This document shows positions 35,596 through 44,883 of a stretch of 64,000 nt of DNA, one piece after another; positions within the stretch are counted from its first letter, which is position 1; every line of letters starts with the position of its first letter. The DNA lies in NCBI RefSeq assembly GCF_039978735.1, contig NZ_JBDWAS010000038.1:1-64000 (forward strand), given 5' to 3'. The notes beneath the pieces were generated by a model. It saw nothing but the letters and a program-made list of their open reading frames with translations. It did no database searches and was not told the DNA's origin. This DNA is from Maricaulis sp039978735 (GTDB lineage: Bacteria > Pseudomonadota > Alphaproteobacteria > Caulobacterales > Maricaulaceae). Position numbers and translations under genes: made by a program.

Positions 35596-35847
35596 TCAGC
35601 CACCGGAAAACGGCGGGCAGAACGCGACTTCGTCATGGTCGCACAGTAGTGCGGCTCGGTCGGCCACTGCACCATTCAGGATGACCCGGACCGTCGGCTG
35701 CATGAGAGCATCACCCAGCGCGCCACGTTGGGACACCTGCGCCGCCAGAGCATCGATGGTGGGAGGCTCCGGCAGGTCCTCGACGTCCAGGCTCGTGCAG
35801 CCGGCCTTGTCCCTGAGTGCAGCAAAAAAGCGGACAGTTACTGCCAT
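35596..35847 (-). CDS. moaD: Molybdopterin synthase sulfur carrier subunit MoaD
   Basis: An 83-residue beta-grasp protein ending CPPFSGG. The C-terminal Gly-Gly is the site that is adenylylated and thiocarboxylated to carry sulfur to MoaE. The start MAVTVRFFAALRD is typical. It sits 3 bp after moaA and next to moaE. The activating enzyme MoeB is not on the island. Confidence 0.93.
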   Translation of the reverse strand: MAVTVRFFAALRDKAGCTSLDVEDLPEPPTIDALAAQVSQRGALGDALMQPTVRVILNGAVADRAALLCDHDEVAFCPPFSGG

Positions 35848-35850
35848 TCA

Positions 35851-36870
35851 TCACCCTCCGGTATGAGCCATGTTGCGGCCCACTGCGGGCTCGGCCAGAC
35901 GGGAGACATGGAAGTCGTGCGCCTCGGGCTTTGCCCTCATTGCAGCATCGAGAAGTTCGTCCACGGCATCTGCACCACCGGAGCGGACGGCGGCTCGTAG
36001 ATCGAACTCGCTTTCCCGGCCCAGACACAGATGGAGCTGCCCCGTACAGGTCAGCCGGACCCGGTTGCAGCCCTGGCAGAAGTTTGAAGTCAGCGGCGTG
36101 ATAAAGCCGAGGCGTCCGCCGGTCTCGGCAATCCGAACATAGCGGGCGGGACCGCCCGTCCGGTCCGGAATATCGGTCAACGTCCACCGTGTTTCCAGAT
36201 CCCGTCTTACACGGTCGAGCGGTAAAAACTGATCTTCCCGGCTCGCCTCGACATCACCCATCGGCATGATTTCTATAAGGCTAATGTCGAAACCGCGGTC
36301 GTGCGCCCAGCGGATCATGTCCGGCATGGTGGTGTCGTTGCCCCCTTTCAGCGCGACCGCATTGATCTTGACCTGCAACCCGGCCGCGGCGGCCGCCTCA
36401 ATCCCTGCAAGGGTGTCGGAAAGCCGGCCGCCACGGGTCAACCGTGCAAAGACGTTGGCATCCAGAGTGTCCAGCGAGATATTGACGCGCCTAACGCCCG
36501 CCCGGGCCAGGCGCTCAGCAAACCGGGGCATTTGCGTGGCGTTGGTGGTGAGGCAGATCTCTTCAAGTCCGGTGGCTGGGAGGCGCGTGCCCAGAGCTTC
36601 AATAAGCGACACCACATCGCGGCGCACGAGCGGCTCGCCGCCGGTAATCCGGATCTTGCGGACCCCACGCCGGATGAAGGCATCGCACAGCACGGTCAGC
36701 TCCTCGAGCGACAGCAGCTCGGATTTGGGGAGGAAGTCCGGCCGCGCTTTCATGCAGTAGACACAACGCAGGTCACAACGGTCCGTTACCGACAGCCGGA
36801 GATAACTGATCTTGCGACCAAACGTGTCGATGAGAGGACGCGGCGGCTCAAAACTCTGGGCGCGATCCAT
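35851..36870 (-). CDS. moaA: GTP 3',8-cyclase MoaA
   Basis: A 339-residue radical SAM enzyme. The N-terminal cluster is CDLRCVYC (Cys32, 36, 39), followed by ITGGEPLVRRDVV. The C-terminal cluster is NFCQGCNRVRLTCTG, and the tail ends GG as needed for activity. It makes the first cofactor intermediate from GTP together with MoaC, which is absent here. A perfect FNR-type box stands 31 bp upstream, so this gene probably starts its own oxygen-regulated transcript in addition to read-through from mobA. Confidence 0.95.
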   Translation of the reverse strand: MDRAQSFEPPRPLIDTFGRKISYLRLSVTDRCDLRCVYCMKARPDFLPKSELLSLEELTVLCDAFIRRGVRKIRITGGEPLVRRDVVSLIEALGTRLPATGLEEICLTTNATQMPRFAERLARAGVRRVNISLDTLDANVFARLTRGGRLSDTLAGIEAAAAAGLQVKINAVALKGGNDTTMPDMIRWAHDRGFDISLIEIMPMGDVEASREDQFLPLDRVRRDLETRWTLTDIPDRTGGPARYVRIAETGGRLGFITPLTSNFCQGCNRVRLTCTGQLHLCLGRESEFDLRAAVRSGGADAVDELLDAAMRAKPEAHDFHVSRLAEPAVGRNMAHTGG

Positions 36871-36901
36871 ATCGGGCGGCTTCCCGGTGCAGCTTCAAAA
36901 C

Positions 36902-36915
36902 TTGATAAACATCAA
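36902..36915 (-). promoter_or_regulatory. FNR-type box upstream of moaA
   Basis: TTGATAAACATCAA matches the TTGAT-N4-ATCAA consensus exactly and ends 32 bp before the moaA start. It predicts anaerobic induction of the moa/moe operon by a Crp/Fnr-family regulator. Confidence 0.85.
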
Positions 36916-36952
36916 TTTCTGAGGATGCGCCAAGCGACGTCTCGTCGCAAGC

Positions 36953-37495
36953 CTAGGGAGCGAGCCCTGCGATGTCCGCCGGTGTATTGATGTTTGCGAA
37001 CGCGTGCCGCCGCCCGTCGGGAATATCCATTGAGGAGGCACCCGCCGCGCTCAGCAGGGTCTTCAGCGATCGTGTTTGCGCCGGCACTAGCGACAGGGAT
37101 TCAACACCCGCGACAAACGGCACCGGGTGATCGCGGTAGAAGCACGCCTGCACTCCCGGCTCGTCAAGTAACCGCGTGACGTCCTCTACCTGCAAACACG
37201 GCATATCGACAGGAACAACGACCAGCCGTCGAGTGTCCTGATGCAGCCTGTTTACTGCTCCGAGAAGTGCTCGAGCTGGACCTGCGAAGCGTTCGGCGTC
37301 AGCTATTCCACCGGGTTGTTCTGGTCGGCCCAGGACATGAATGCGCTCGCAGCCCACCCGTTGGAGAAGCGCGCACGCATGATCCAGTAGCGTCTGGCCA
37401 CGCCAGTGAATGGCGGCCTTGTCCTCGCCCATGCGGGAGGATCGCCCGCCGGCCAGAACGAGGCCCGCCAATCCAGATTCAACTGTTCGGGTCAT
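36953..37495 (-). CDS. mobA: Molybdenum cofactor guanylyltransferase MobA
   Basis: A 180-residue nucleotidyltransferase with LVLAGGRSSRMGEDKA, VVVPVDMPCL and FANINTPADIAGL. MobA attaches GMP to form the bis-MGD cofactor that NarG requires. The start overlaps the end of the upstream Crp/Fnr gene by 17 bases, tying the regulator to cofactor maturation. It is slightly shorter than E. coli MobA (194) but keeps all core motifs. Confidence 0.92.
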   Translation of the reverse strand: MTRTVESGLAGLVLAGGRSSRMGEDKAAIHWRGQTLLDHACALLQRVGCERIHVLGRPEQPGGIADAERFAGPARALLGAVNRLHQDTRRLVVVPVDMPCLQVEDVTRLLDEPGVQACFYRDHPVPFVAGVESLSLVPAQTRSLKTLLSAAGASSMDIPDGRRHAFANINTPADIAGLAP

Positions 37496-38177
37496 CGATC
37501 AGCGTGGTTGGGCGGCAGAACGCAGCCAGAGCTTCGGTATCGAGTATCTCGATGCGGGGACCGTCGACCATCACGCCGTGCGACTGCAGCGCCAGGAAGG
37601 CGCGTGACAGGTTTTCTGGTGTCATTCCCAGCATTGAGGCCAATTGCTTCTTTCCCATGGGTAGAACAACCTCGTTCGACCCATTTGTCCCATCCTGAAG
37701 CCGAAGCAGATAGTTGCCAACACGCTCGACGGCAGTCCTGAGTTTGAGGTTCTTCATCGACTTTACGACGACACGGTAGCAGCAGGCCAGCTCCGCCACG
37801 ATCGCGCGTGCAAATGCGGGGTCCTTCTCGAAGACGTTTCGCACATTCCTCGACGGGATAAGCAGAAGCTGACTCGGCTTTACCGTCCGCGCGGACATCA
37901 AAAAAGGAGCATCCTTGATCGTGGCCGCAAGAATGAAGGTGGAAACGGGCGTTACCATCGCCATTGTTGTTTCCCGAGCATGGTTGGCAGAGAAGAGCTC
38001 GACGGCCCCTTGGAGAACGACATAGAGGAAGTCCGCCGGATCACCTTCACGGATCAGCTGAACGTGAGACGGGAAGCGTTGCACGTACGCAGCATTCAGA
38101 AGCACATCCAAACCGGCATCACTGAGCGATGAAAACAGCTCCAGCTTCCGGATGGATTGTCGGTCTTCGTCTCTCAC
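37479..38177 (-). CDS. Crp/Fnr-family transcriptional regulator
   Basis: A 232-residue protein: cNMP-type beta-roll (residues about 15-125, REGDPADFLYVVLQG), dimer helix (FARAIVAELACCYRVVV) and helix-turn-helix (KKQLASMLGMTPENLSRAFL, about 172-195). The E-x-x-S-R pattern in ENLSR is that of FNR-type proteins that read TTGAT half-sites. It lacks the N-terminal cysteines of oxygen-sensing FNR; only a CC pair mid-protein and one late Cys are present. It is thus more like NarR/DNR-type regulators sensing nitrite or NO (inference). It is divergent from narK, with FNR boxes between. Confidence 0.88.
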   Translation of the reverse strand: MRDEDRQSIRKLELFSSLSDAGLDVLLNAAYVQRFPSHVQLIREGDPADFLYVVLQGAVELFSANHARETTMAMVTPVSTFILAATIKDAPFLMSARTVKPSQLLLIPSRNVRNVFEKDPAFARAIVAELACCYRVVVKSMKNLKLRTAVERVGNYLLRLQDGTNGSNEVVLPMGKKQLASMLGMTPENLSRAFLALQSHGVMVDGPRIEILDTEALAAFCRPTTLIDDPNS

Positions 38178-38215
38178 AGCCCTCTCCCGCAGCCCCCAGT
38201 TCGCTATCAGGAGGC

Positions 38216-38332
38216 TTGATAATTATCAAGCAATAATTTGACTTAAAGCATACATTAGAACCAATAGCATCAATGCTATATTTGACTGGTTGTTCAGAAA
38301 TTCTTTTTTGTGCGCGGTATTGACGCGCGTCA
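38216..38332. promoter_or_regulatory. Regulatory region between the Crp/Fnr gene and narK
   Basis: This AT-rich 253 bp gap has three palindromes. TTGATAATTATCAA (38216-38229) is a perfect FNR box, 39 bp before the regulator start. atagcat/atgctat (38264-38279) is a 16 bp palindrome. TGACGCGCGTCA (38321-38332), read as TTGAC-N4-GTCAC, is a one-mismatch FNR-family site about 100 bp before narK. They could serve both divergent promoters. Confidence 0.75.
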
Positions 38333-38430
38333 CATATCCACACCAGTATTGTGATTAAATTACCGTATTCATTATGCACCTTCTCTCTCGATGCGGGGTG
38401 TCCCGCGCAGGGCACAATTGGGGGCACTAG

Positions 38431-41121
38431 ATGCAAACGCTCGATACCATTACCGAAGGCCAGAAGAACCGCGCGCTCGGAATGAGCACGCTGGCCTTTA
38501 CGGTCTGCTTTGCCGTCTGGACGATATTCTCCATCGTCGGCGTCCGGGTGAAGGCGGAACTGGGCCTTTCCGACACACAATTCGGCCTGCTCCTGGCGAC
38601 ACCGATCCTGGCCGGGTCGGTCAGCCGGATATTCCTGGGCATTTGGACCGATCAATACGGTGGCCGGCGCGTCTTCACCCTGGTCATGATCGCGTCCGCC
38701 ATCTCGACCTGGTTGCTCTCCACCGTCTCCACCTACCCGATGTTCCTGCTCGCGGCACTGGGTGTCGGCCTGGCCGGCGGCGGGTTTGCCGTTGGCGTCG
38801 CCTATGTCTCCAAATGGTTCCCGCCCCAGCGGCAGGGCACGGCACTCGGTATTTTCGGCGTCGGCAATGTCGGCGCGGCCGTCACGAATTTCGGCGCACC
38901 ATTCCTGCTGGTCGCTATGGGGTGGCAAACAACCGCCCAGATCTACGCCGTCGCCTTGTTCGTGATGGCCATTCTTTTCTTCCTCTTTTCCAGGGAAGAC
39001 CCGGCAACAGCCGACAGGAAAGCCCGCGGCGAGAAACCCCGCTCCGCCTGGATGGAACTCGAGCCGCTCCGCAAACCGCAGGTCTGGCGCTTCGCGCTCT
39101 ATTATTTCTTCGTGTTCGGCGGTTTCGTCGCGCTCGCCCTCTGGCTGCCGCGCTATCTCGTCGATGTCTATGGACTGGATATCCGTGCCGCGGGCATGAT
39201 CGCGGCCGCCTATTCCGTGCCGGCCTCGATTTTTCGCGCCTATGGCGGTCACCTGTCCGACAAGCGCGGCGCGCGGTCGGTCATGTACTGGACATTCGGT
39301 GTATCGGCCATCCTGACCTTCATGCTGTCCTATCCCAATACGGACTACGTCATTCACGGCACGAACGGCCCGATCGCCTTTTCCACCAGCATGGGGCTGA
39401 TCCCCTTCATCATCGCCATCTTCATCCTGGGCTTCGTGATGTCGCTCGGCAAAGCGGCCGTGTTCAAGCACATCCCGGTCTACTATCCGGATCATGTCGG
39501 CTCGGTGGGCGGCCTGGTCGGCATGATCGGCGGTCTCGGCGGCTTTGTCCTTCCGATCGCTTTCGGCGCCATGCTCGATCTGACCGGCGTGTGGACGAGC
39601 TGTTTCGCCCTGCTCTTCCTGATCGTGGTCGCCGCGCTGCTCTGGATGCATTTCTCGATCCGGGTCATGGAATCGAAAGCCGTCGGCGAAGCGTTCGATC
39701 ACCTGCCCGAACTGCCGGAAATGCAGTCGATACACGGGCCGGAGCAGCAGCGTGCGCTCGCAGGCACGCTGGACGAATGGCATCCGGAGGATGAAACCTT
39801 CTGGGCAGAGAAGGGCCGGCGGATCGCCAACCGGAATCTCTGGATATCGATCCCGGCCCTTCTACTCGCGTTTTCGGTCTGGATGGTCTGGAGCGTCGTG
39901 GTCGCCAAGCTACCGACCATCGGGTTCGACTACTCCACCGATCAGCTCTTCTGGCTGGCGGCACTGCCCGGCCTGTCGGGCGCGACATTGCGGATCTTCT
40001 ATTCCTTCATGGTGCCGATCTTCGGCGGCCGGCTGTGGACCACGCTGACCACGGCCTCCCTGCTGATCCCAGCCCTGGGCATCGGCTATGCCGTGCAGAA
40101 CCCCGACACGCCCTATCTGATATTCCTGGTTCTGGCCCTTCTATGCGGCTTCGGCGGCGGCAATTTCGCCTCTTCCATGGCCAATATCTCCTACTTCTTC
40201 CCGAAGAAGGAAAAAGGCAACGCGCTCGCACTGAATGCCGGCCTCGGCAATCTGGGCGTTTCGGTGATGCAATTCCTTGTTCCCGTCGTGATCACCACAG
40301 GCGCTTTCAGCGCCTTCGTTGGCGATGGCCAGGCTGCAAGCGACGGCTCGATGCTCTGGCTCCAGAATGCCGGCTTTGTCTGGGTGCCTTTCCTACTCGT
40401 CTCGACGGCACTGGCATGGCTGGGCATGAATGACATCGCTTCGGCCCGCGCCTCCTTCTCGGAACAGGCGGTCATCTTCTCCCGCTTCCACAACTGGGTG
40501 ATGTGCTGGCTCTACACCGGGACGTTCGGTTCCTTCATTGGCTATTCCGCCGGGTTCCCGCTGCTGACCGCGACGCAATTCCCGCAGGTCAACGCCCTCT
40601 CCTTTGCCTTCCTGGGGCCACTGGTCGGTGCATTGAGCCGCGCGGGCACGGGCTGGGTCTCCGACCGGTTCGGCGGCGGACGCGTCACCTTGTGGACATT
40701 CGTCGGCATGAGCATCGCCGTCGGCGGCGTGCTCTACTTCCTCGGCATCAAGGACCAGCCCGGGGCCTTCTGGGGCTTCTTCGCCTGCTTCATGGCGCTG
40801 TTCTTCCTGACCGGGGTCGGCAATGCCTCCACCTTCCAGATGGTGCCGACCATCATGCGCCAGGAAATCGCCCGCCTCATGCCCGAGCTGGACGACGAGG
40901 CGAAGCTGAAACAGGCCGAACGCGAAAGCGCGGCCATCATCGCCTTCACCTCGGCGATCGCCGCCTACGGTGCCTTCTTCATTCCCAAGGCCTACGGCAC
41001 GTCGATCAGCATGACCGGCGGCGCCGGCGCGGCCCTGACCGGTTTCCTCGTCTTCTATGTCACCTGCGTGCTTGCGACCTGGTTCTTCTACACCCGCAAG
41101 AACGCCTCCACCCCCTGCTGA
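38431..41121 (+). CDS. narK: NarK1-NarK2 fused nitrate/nitrite transporter
   Basis: An 896-residue protein holding two full major-facilitator domains. Residues 1-430 form a NarK1-like nitrate/proton symporter (TLAFTVCFAVWTIFSIVGV, GLAGGGFAVGVAYVSKWFP). After a hydrophilic linker, residues about 465-896 form a NarK2-like nitrate/nitrite antiporter (FSVWMVWSVVVAKL, CGFGGGNFASSMANISYFFP). Such fusions are known from Paracoccus-type denitrifiers and deliver nitrate to the cytoplasmic NarG site. The start follows ggggg and the gene is 21 bp before narG. Confidence 0.93.
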   Translation: MQTLDTITEGQKNRALGMSTLAFTVCFAVWTIFSIVGVRVKAELGLSDTQFGLLLATPILAGSVSRIFLGIWTDQYGGRRVFTLVMIASAISTWLLSTVSTYPMFLLAALGVGLAGGGFAVGVAYVSKWFPPQRQGTALGIFGVGNVGAAVTNFGAPFLLVAMGWQTTAQIYAVALFVMAILFFLFSREDPATADRKARGEKPRSAWMELEPLRKPQVWRFALYYFFVFGGFVALALWLPRYLVDVYGLDIRAAGMIAAAYSVPASIFRAYGGHLSDKRGARSVMYWTFGVSAILTFMLSYPNTDYVIHGTNGPIAFSTSMGLIPFIIAIFILGFVMSLGKAAVFKHIPVYYPDHVGSVGGLVGMIGGLGGFVLPIAFGAMLDLTGVWTSCFALLFLIVVAALLWMHFSIRVMESKAVGEAFDHLPELPEMQSIHGPEQQRALAGTLDEWHPEDETFWAEKGRRIANRNLWISIPALLLAFSVWMVWSVVVAKLPTIGFDYSTDQLFWLAALPGLSGATLRIFYSFMVPIFGGRLWTTLTTASLLIPALGIGYAVQNPDTPYLIFLVLALLCGFGGGNFASSMANISYFFPKKEKGNALALNAGLGNLGVSVMQFLVPVVITTGAFSAFVGDGQAASDGSMLWLQNAGFVWVPFLLVSTALAWLGMNDIASARASFSEQAVIFSRFHNWVMCWLYTGTFGSFIGYSAGFPLLTATQFPQVNALSFAFLGPLVGALSRAGTGWVSDRFGGGRVTLWTFVGMSIAVGGVLYFLGIKDQPGAFWGFFACFMALFFLTGVGNASTFQMVPTIMRQEIARLMPELDDEAKLKQAERESAAIIAFTSAIAAYGAFFIPKAYGTSISMTGGAGAALTGFLVFYVTCVLATWFFYTRKNASTPC

Positions 41122-41142
41122 GCCCGAAGAAAGGACGACATC

Positions 41143-44100
41143 GTGTCTCTACTCCTGGACCGCCTCAACTTCCTGAAGCGCACGGAAACGACCCCGTTTT
41201 CGGACGGGCACGGCATCACCACAGAAGAGAACCGGGGCTGGGAAGACGCCTACCGAAAACGCTGGCAGCACGACAAGATCGTCCGCTCCACGCACGGCGT
41301 GAACTGCACCGGGTCCTGCAGCTGGAAGATCTATGTGAAAGGCGGGCTGGTGACCTGGGAAACCCAGCAAACCGACTATCCGCGCACCCGTCCCGACTTG
41401 CCCAATCACGAACCGCGGGGCTGTTCACGGGGTGCCAGCTATTCCTGGTACATGTATTCGGGCAACCGGGTGAAATACCCGCTCATCCGCTCGCGCCTTC
41501 TCAAGGCCTGGCGCAAGGCGCGCGAGACGATGACGCCGGTCGCCGCCTGGCGGTCCATCCAGGAAAACCCGGAAACCCGGAAGTCCTACGTCTCCAAGCG
41601 CGGGGCCGGGGGCTTCGTGCGCGGCGACTGGGACGAGGTGACCGAGATCATCGCCGCCTCCAACGCCTATACCGCCAAGACCTATGGCCCTGACCGCGTC
41701 TTCGGTTTCTCGCCGATCCCGGCCATGTCCATGGTCTCCTATGCGGCCGGCTCACGCTATCTGTCGCTTCTCGGTGGCGTGTGCATGTCTTTCTATGACT
41801 GGTATTGCGACCTGCCGCCGGCCAGTCCGCAGACCTGGGGCGAGCAGACGGACGTTCCGGAGTCGGCCGACTGGTATAATGCCGGCTTCCTGCTGATCTG
41901 GGGCTCCAACGTGCCGCAGACCCGCACGCCGGACGCCCACTTCTATACCGAGGCGCGCTACAAGGGCACGAAGAGCGCGGTGATCAGCCCGGACTATTCG
42001 GAAGCGGCGAAGTTCGGCGACATCTGGCTGAACCCGAAACAGGGCACGGATGCAGCCCTGGCGCTCGCCTTCGGACATGTCGTCCTGCGCGAATTCCACC
42101 TCGACCGCCAGACGCCCTATTTCCAGCAATACGCCCGCGAGAACACGGACATGCCGATGCTGGTCCGGCTGGTAAAAAAGGATGGCCGCTATGTGCCCGA
42201 CCGGCTGCTGCGCGCCTCGGATTTCGATGCCGATCTGGACGAGACAAACAATCCGGACTGGAAGACCGTCGCCTGGGATCGCAAGACCGGAAAAATCGTT
42301 GCGCCGTGCGGCTCGATCGGCTTCCGGTGGGGCGAGGAGGGCCAGTGGAACCTCGAGCAGAAAACCGGCAAGGGTGAGGACGTCGATCTCGAACTGAGCT
42401 TCCTGGCCGACGAACAGCATGACGGGATTCTCAATGTCGGCTTTCCTTACTTTGGCAATCGCGAACACGATCATTTCGCCGGGACCGACCATCCCGACGT
42501 GCTGGACCGCAAGATCCCGGTCAAGACGCTCAAGCTGAAGGATGGCGAGACGCCGGTCGCGACCGTGTTCGACCTGTTCTGCGCCAATTACGGCCTCGAC
42601 CGCGGCCTCGGCGGGGACCATCTCGCCGGCAGCTATGACGACCTTGAGCCCTATACACCGGCCTGGGCCGAAAAGATCACCGGCGTGCCGCGCGACCGCA
42701 TTATCGCCGTGGCCCGTGAATTCGCATCGAATGCCGAGAAGACCGAAGGCAAGTCCATGGTCATCCTCGGCGCCGGCCTGAACCACTGGTACCACATGGA
42801 CATGAACTATCGGGGGATCATCAATCTCCTGATCATGTGCGGCTGCATCGGTCAGTCCGGCGGCGGCTGGGCCCACTATGTCGGCCAGGAAAAGCTGCGC
42901 CCGCAGACCGGATGGCAACCGCTCGCCTTCGGCCTGGACTGGAGCCGGCCGCCCCGGCACCAGAATTCGACCTCCTGCTGGTACGCCCACACCGATCAGT
43001 GGCGCTATGAGACCCTCGGGGTCGATGACATCCTCTCGCCCACTGCGCCGGACGGTGACTGGTCGGGCTCGATGATCGACTGGAATGTCCGCGCCGAACG
43101 CATGGGCTGGCTGCCCTCAGCACCCCAGCTCAAGGCGAATCCGTTGGCCCTCGCGGGTCAGGCCGAAGCGGCCGGTAAATCCCCGAAGGACTTTATCGTT
43201 GATCAGCTGAAATCCGGCGATCTGGAAATGTCCTGCGAAGACCCGGACGATCCCGTCAACTGGCCACGCAATCTCTTCGTCTGGCGCTCCAACCTGCTCG
43301 GCTCGTCCGGCAAGGGGCACGAGTATTTTCTCAAACACCTCGTCGGCGCCCAGCACGGTGTTCTCGGGGAAGAAGCTCCTGAGGACCAGCGTCCCAGCGA
43401 AGTGAAATGGGTCGCTGAAGCGCCGCGCGGCAAGCTGGACCTGCTGGTGACCATCGACTTCCGCATGTCCACGACCTGCGTCTATTCCGACATCGTGCTG
43501 CCGACGGCGACCTGGTACGAGAAGAACGACCTCAACACATCCGACATGCACCCTTTCATCCACCCGCTGACCAAGGCCGTCGACCCGGCCTGGGAGGCGC
43601 GCTCCGACTGGGACATCTTCAAGGGCATCGCCCGGAAATTCTCCGAAATCGCACCGGAAGAACTCGGTGTGGAACAGGATGTCGTCCTGACCCCCATCCT
43701 GCACGACACGCCCGGCGAGATTGCCCAGGCCGTCGATGTGAAGGACTGGAAGAAGGGCGAGACCGATCCGGTTCCCGGCAAGACCATGCCGCAGATCACC
43801 GTGGTCGAGCGCGACTATCCCAACCTATACAAGCAATACACCTCGCTCGGCCCGCTGATGAATTCGCTCGGCAATGGCGGCAAGGGAATCGGCTGGAACA
43901 CGGATCACGAGGTCGATCTGCTCGGCAAGCTCAACGGCACGGTCGACGAAGACGGACCGAGCAAGGGCCGCCCGCGTATCGACACCGCCATCCATGCGAC
44001 GGAAATCATCCTCTCGCTGGCTCCGGAGACCAATGGCGAGGTTGCCGTGAAGGCCTGGGCCGCCCTGTCAAAAGCCACCGGGCGCGACCACACCCACCTG

Positions 44101-44883
44101 GCCCTGCCCAAGGAAGACGAGAAGATCCGCTTCCGCGACGTTGTCAGCCAGCCGCGCAAGATCATCTCCTCGCCAACCTGGTCAGGCATCGAGAGCGAGC
44201 ATGTCTGCTACAATGCCGGCTATACCAACGTCCATGAGCGCATTCCCTGGCGCACCCTGTCGGGCCGGCAGCAGCTCTATCAGGATCACAAATGGATGCT
44301 GGCTTTCGGGGAGGCGCTGTGCGTCTACCGCCCCCCCATCGACACGAAGACCGTCGGCCCCGTGATCGACAAGAAGTCGAACGGTCGGGACCAGATTGTG
44401 CTCAACTTCATCACGCCGCACCAGAAATGGGGCATTCACTCCACCTATACGGACAATCTTCTGATGCTGACCCTGTCGCGGGGCGGTCCGATTGTCTGGA
44501 TGTCGGAGAACGACGCGGCGAAGGCGGGCATCGTCGATAACGACTGGGTCGAGGCCTACAACGCCAATGGCGCCCTCGTGGCGCGGGCCGTGGTCTCGCA
44601 GCGGATCAAGGACGGCACGCTGTTCATGTATCACGCCCAGGAAAAGATCGTGAACGTGCCCGGCTCCGAGACGACCGGACAGCGTGGCGGCATCCACAAC
44701 TCCGTGACCCGCACCACGCTCAAGCCGACGCACATGATCGGCGGTTACGCCCAGCAATCCTACGGATTCAACTACTACGGAACGGTCGGATCCAACCGGG
44801 ACGAGTTCGTGATCGTCCGCAAGATGGACGAGGTCGACTGGCTGGAAGGCCCGGCCCAAGACCCGATGGAGGCAGCCGAATGA
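41143..44883 (+). CDS. narG: Respiratory nitrate reductase alpha subunit NarG
   Basis: A 1246-residue molybdoenzyme of normal NarG length. The N-terminus carries the FS0 iron-sulfur motif (HGVNCTGSCSWKIYV) and then RGCSRGASYSWYMYS. The Asp Mo ligand region is in YNAGFLLIWGSNVPQTRTPD, and later blocks bind bis-MGD. There is no Tat signal, as expected for the membrane-bound, cytoplasm-facing enzyme that reduces nitrate to nitrite with quinol electrons passed through NarI and NarH. The start is GTG with aaagga upstream. It overlaps narH by four bases. Confidence 0.96.
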   Translation: MSLLLDRLNFLKRTETTPFSDGHGITTEENRGWEDAYRKRWQHDKIVRSTHGVNCTGSCSWKIYVKGGLVTWETQQTDYPRTRPDLPNHEPRGCSRGASYSWYMYSGNRVKYPLIRSRLLKAWRKARETMTPVAAWRSIQENPETRKSYVSKRGAGGFVRGDWDEVTEIIAASNAYTAKTYGPDRVFGFSPIPAMSMVSYAAGSRYLSLLGGVCMSFYDWYCDLPPASPQTWGEQTDVPESADWYNAGFLLIWGSNVPQTRTPDAHFYTEARYKGTKSAVISPDYSEAAKFGDIWLNPKQGTDAALALAFGHVVLREFHLDRQTPYFQQYARENTDMPMLVRLVKKDGRYVPDRLLRASDFDADLDETNNPDWKTVAWDRKTGKIVAPCGSIGFRWGEEGQWNLEQKTGKGEDVDLELSFLADEQHDGILNVGFPYFGNREHDHFAGTDHPDVLDRKIPVKTLKLKDGETPVATVFDLFCANYGLDRGLGGDHLAGSYDDLEPYTPAWAEKITGVPRDRIIAVAREFASNAEKTEGKSMVILGAGLNHWYHMDMNYRGIINLLIMCGCIGQSGGGWAHYVGQEKLRPQTGWQPLAFGLDWSRPPRHQNSTSCWYAHTDQWRYETLGVDDILSPTAPDGDWSGSMIDWNVRAERMGWLPSAPQLKANPLALAGQAEAAGKSPKDFIVDQLKSGDLEMSCEDPDDPVNWPRNLFVWRSNLLGSSGKGHEYFLKHLVGAQHGVLGEEAPEDQRPSEVKWVAEAPRGKLDLLVTIDFRMSTTCVYSDIVLPTATWYEKNDLNTSDMHPFIHPLTKAVDPAWEARSDWDIFKGIARKFSEIAPEELGVEQDVVLTPILHDTPGEIAQAVDVKDWKKGETDPVPGKTMPQITVVERDYPNLYKQYTSLGPLMNSLGNGGKGIGWNTDHEVDLLGKLNGTVDEDGPSKGRPRIDTAIHATEIILSLAPETNGEVAVKAWAALSKATGRDHTHLALPKEDEKIRFRDVVSQPRKIISSPTWSGIESEHVCYNAGYTNVHERIPWRTLSGRQQLYQDHKWMLAFGEALCVYRPPIDTKTVGPVIDKKSNGRDQIVLNFITPHQKWGIHSTYTDNLLMLTLSRGGPIVWMSENDAAKAGIVDNDWVEAYNANGALVARAVVSQRIKDGTLFMYHAQEKIVNVPGSETTGQRGGIHNSVTRTTLKPTHMIGGYAQQSYGFNYYGTVGSNRDEFVIVRKMDEVDWLEGPAQDPMEAAE

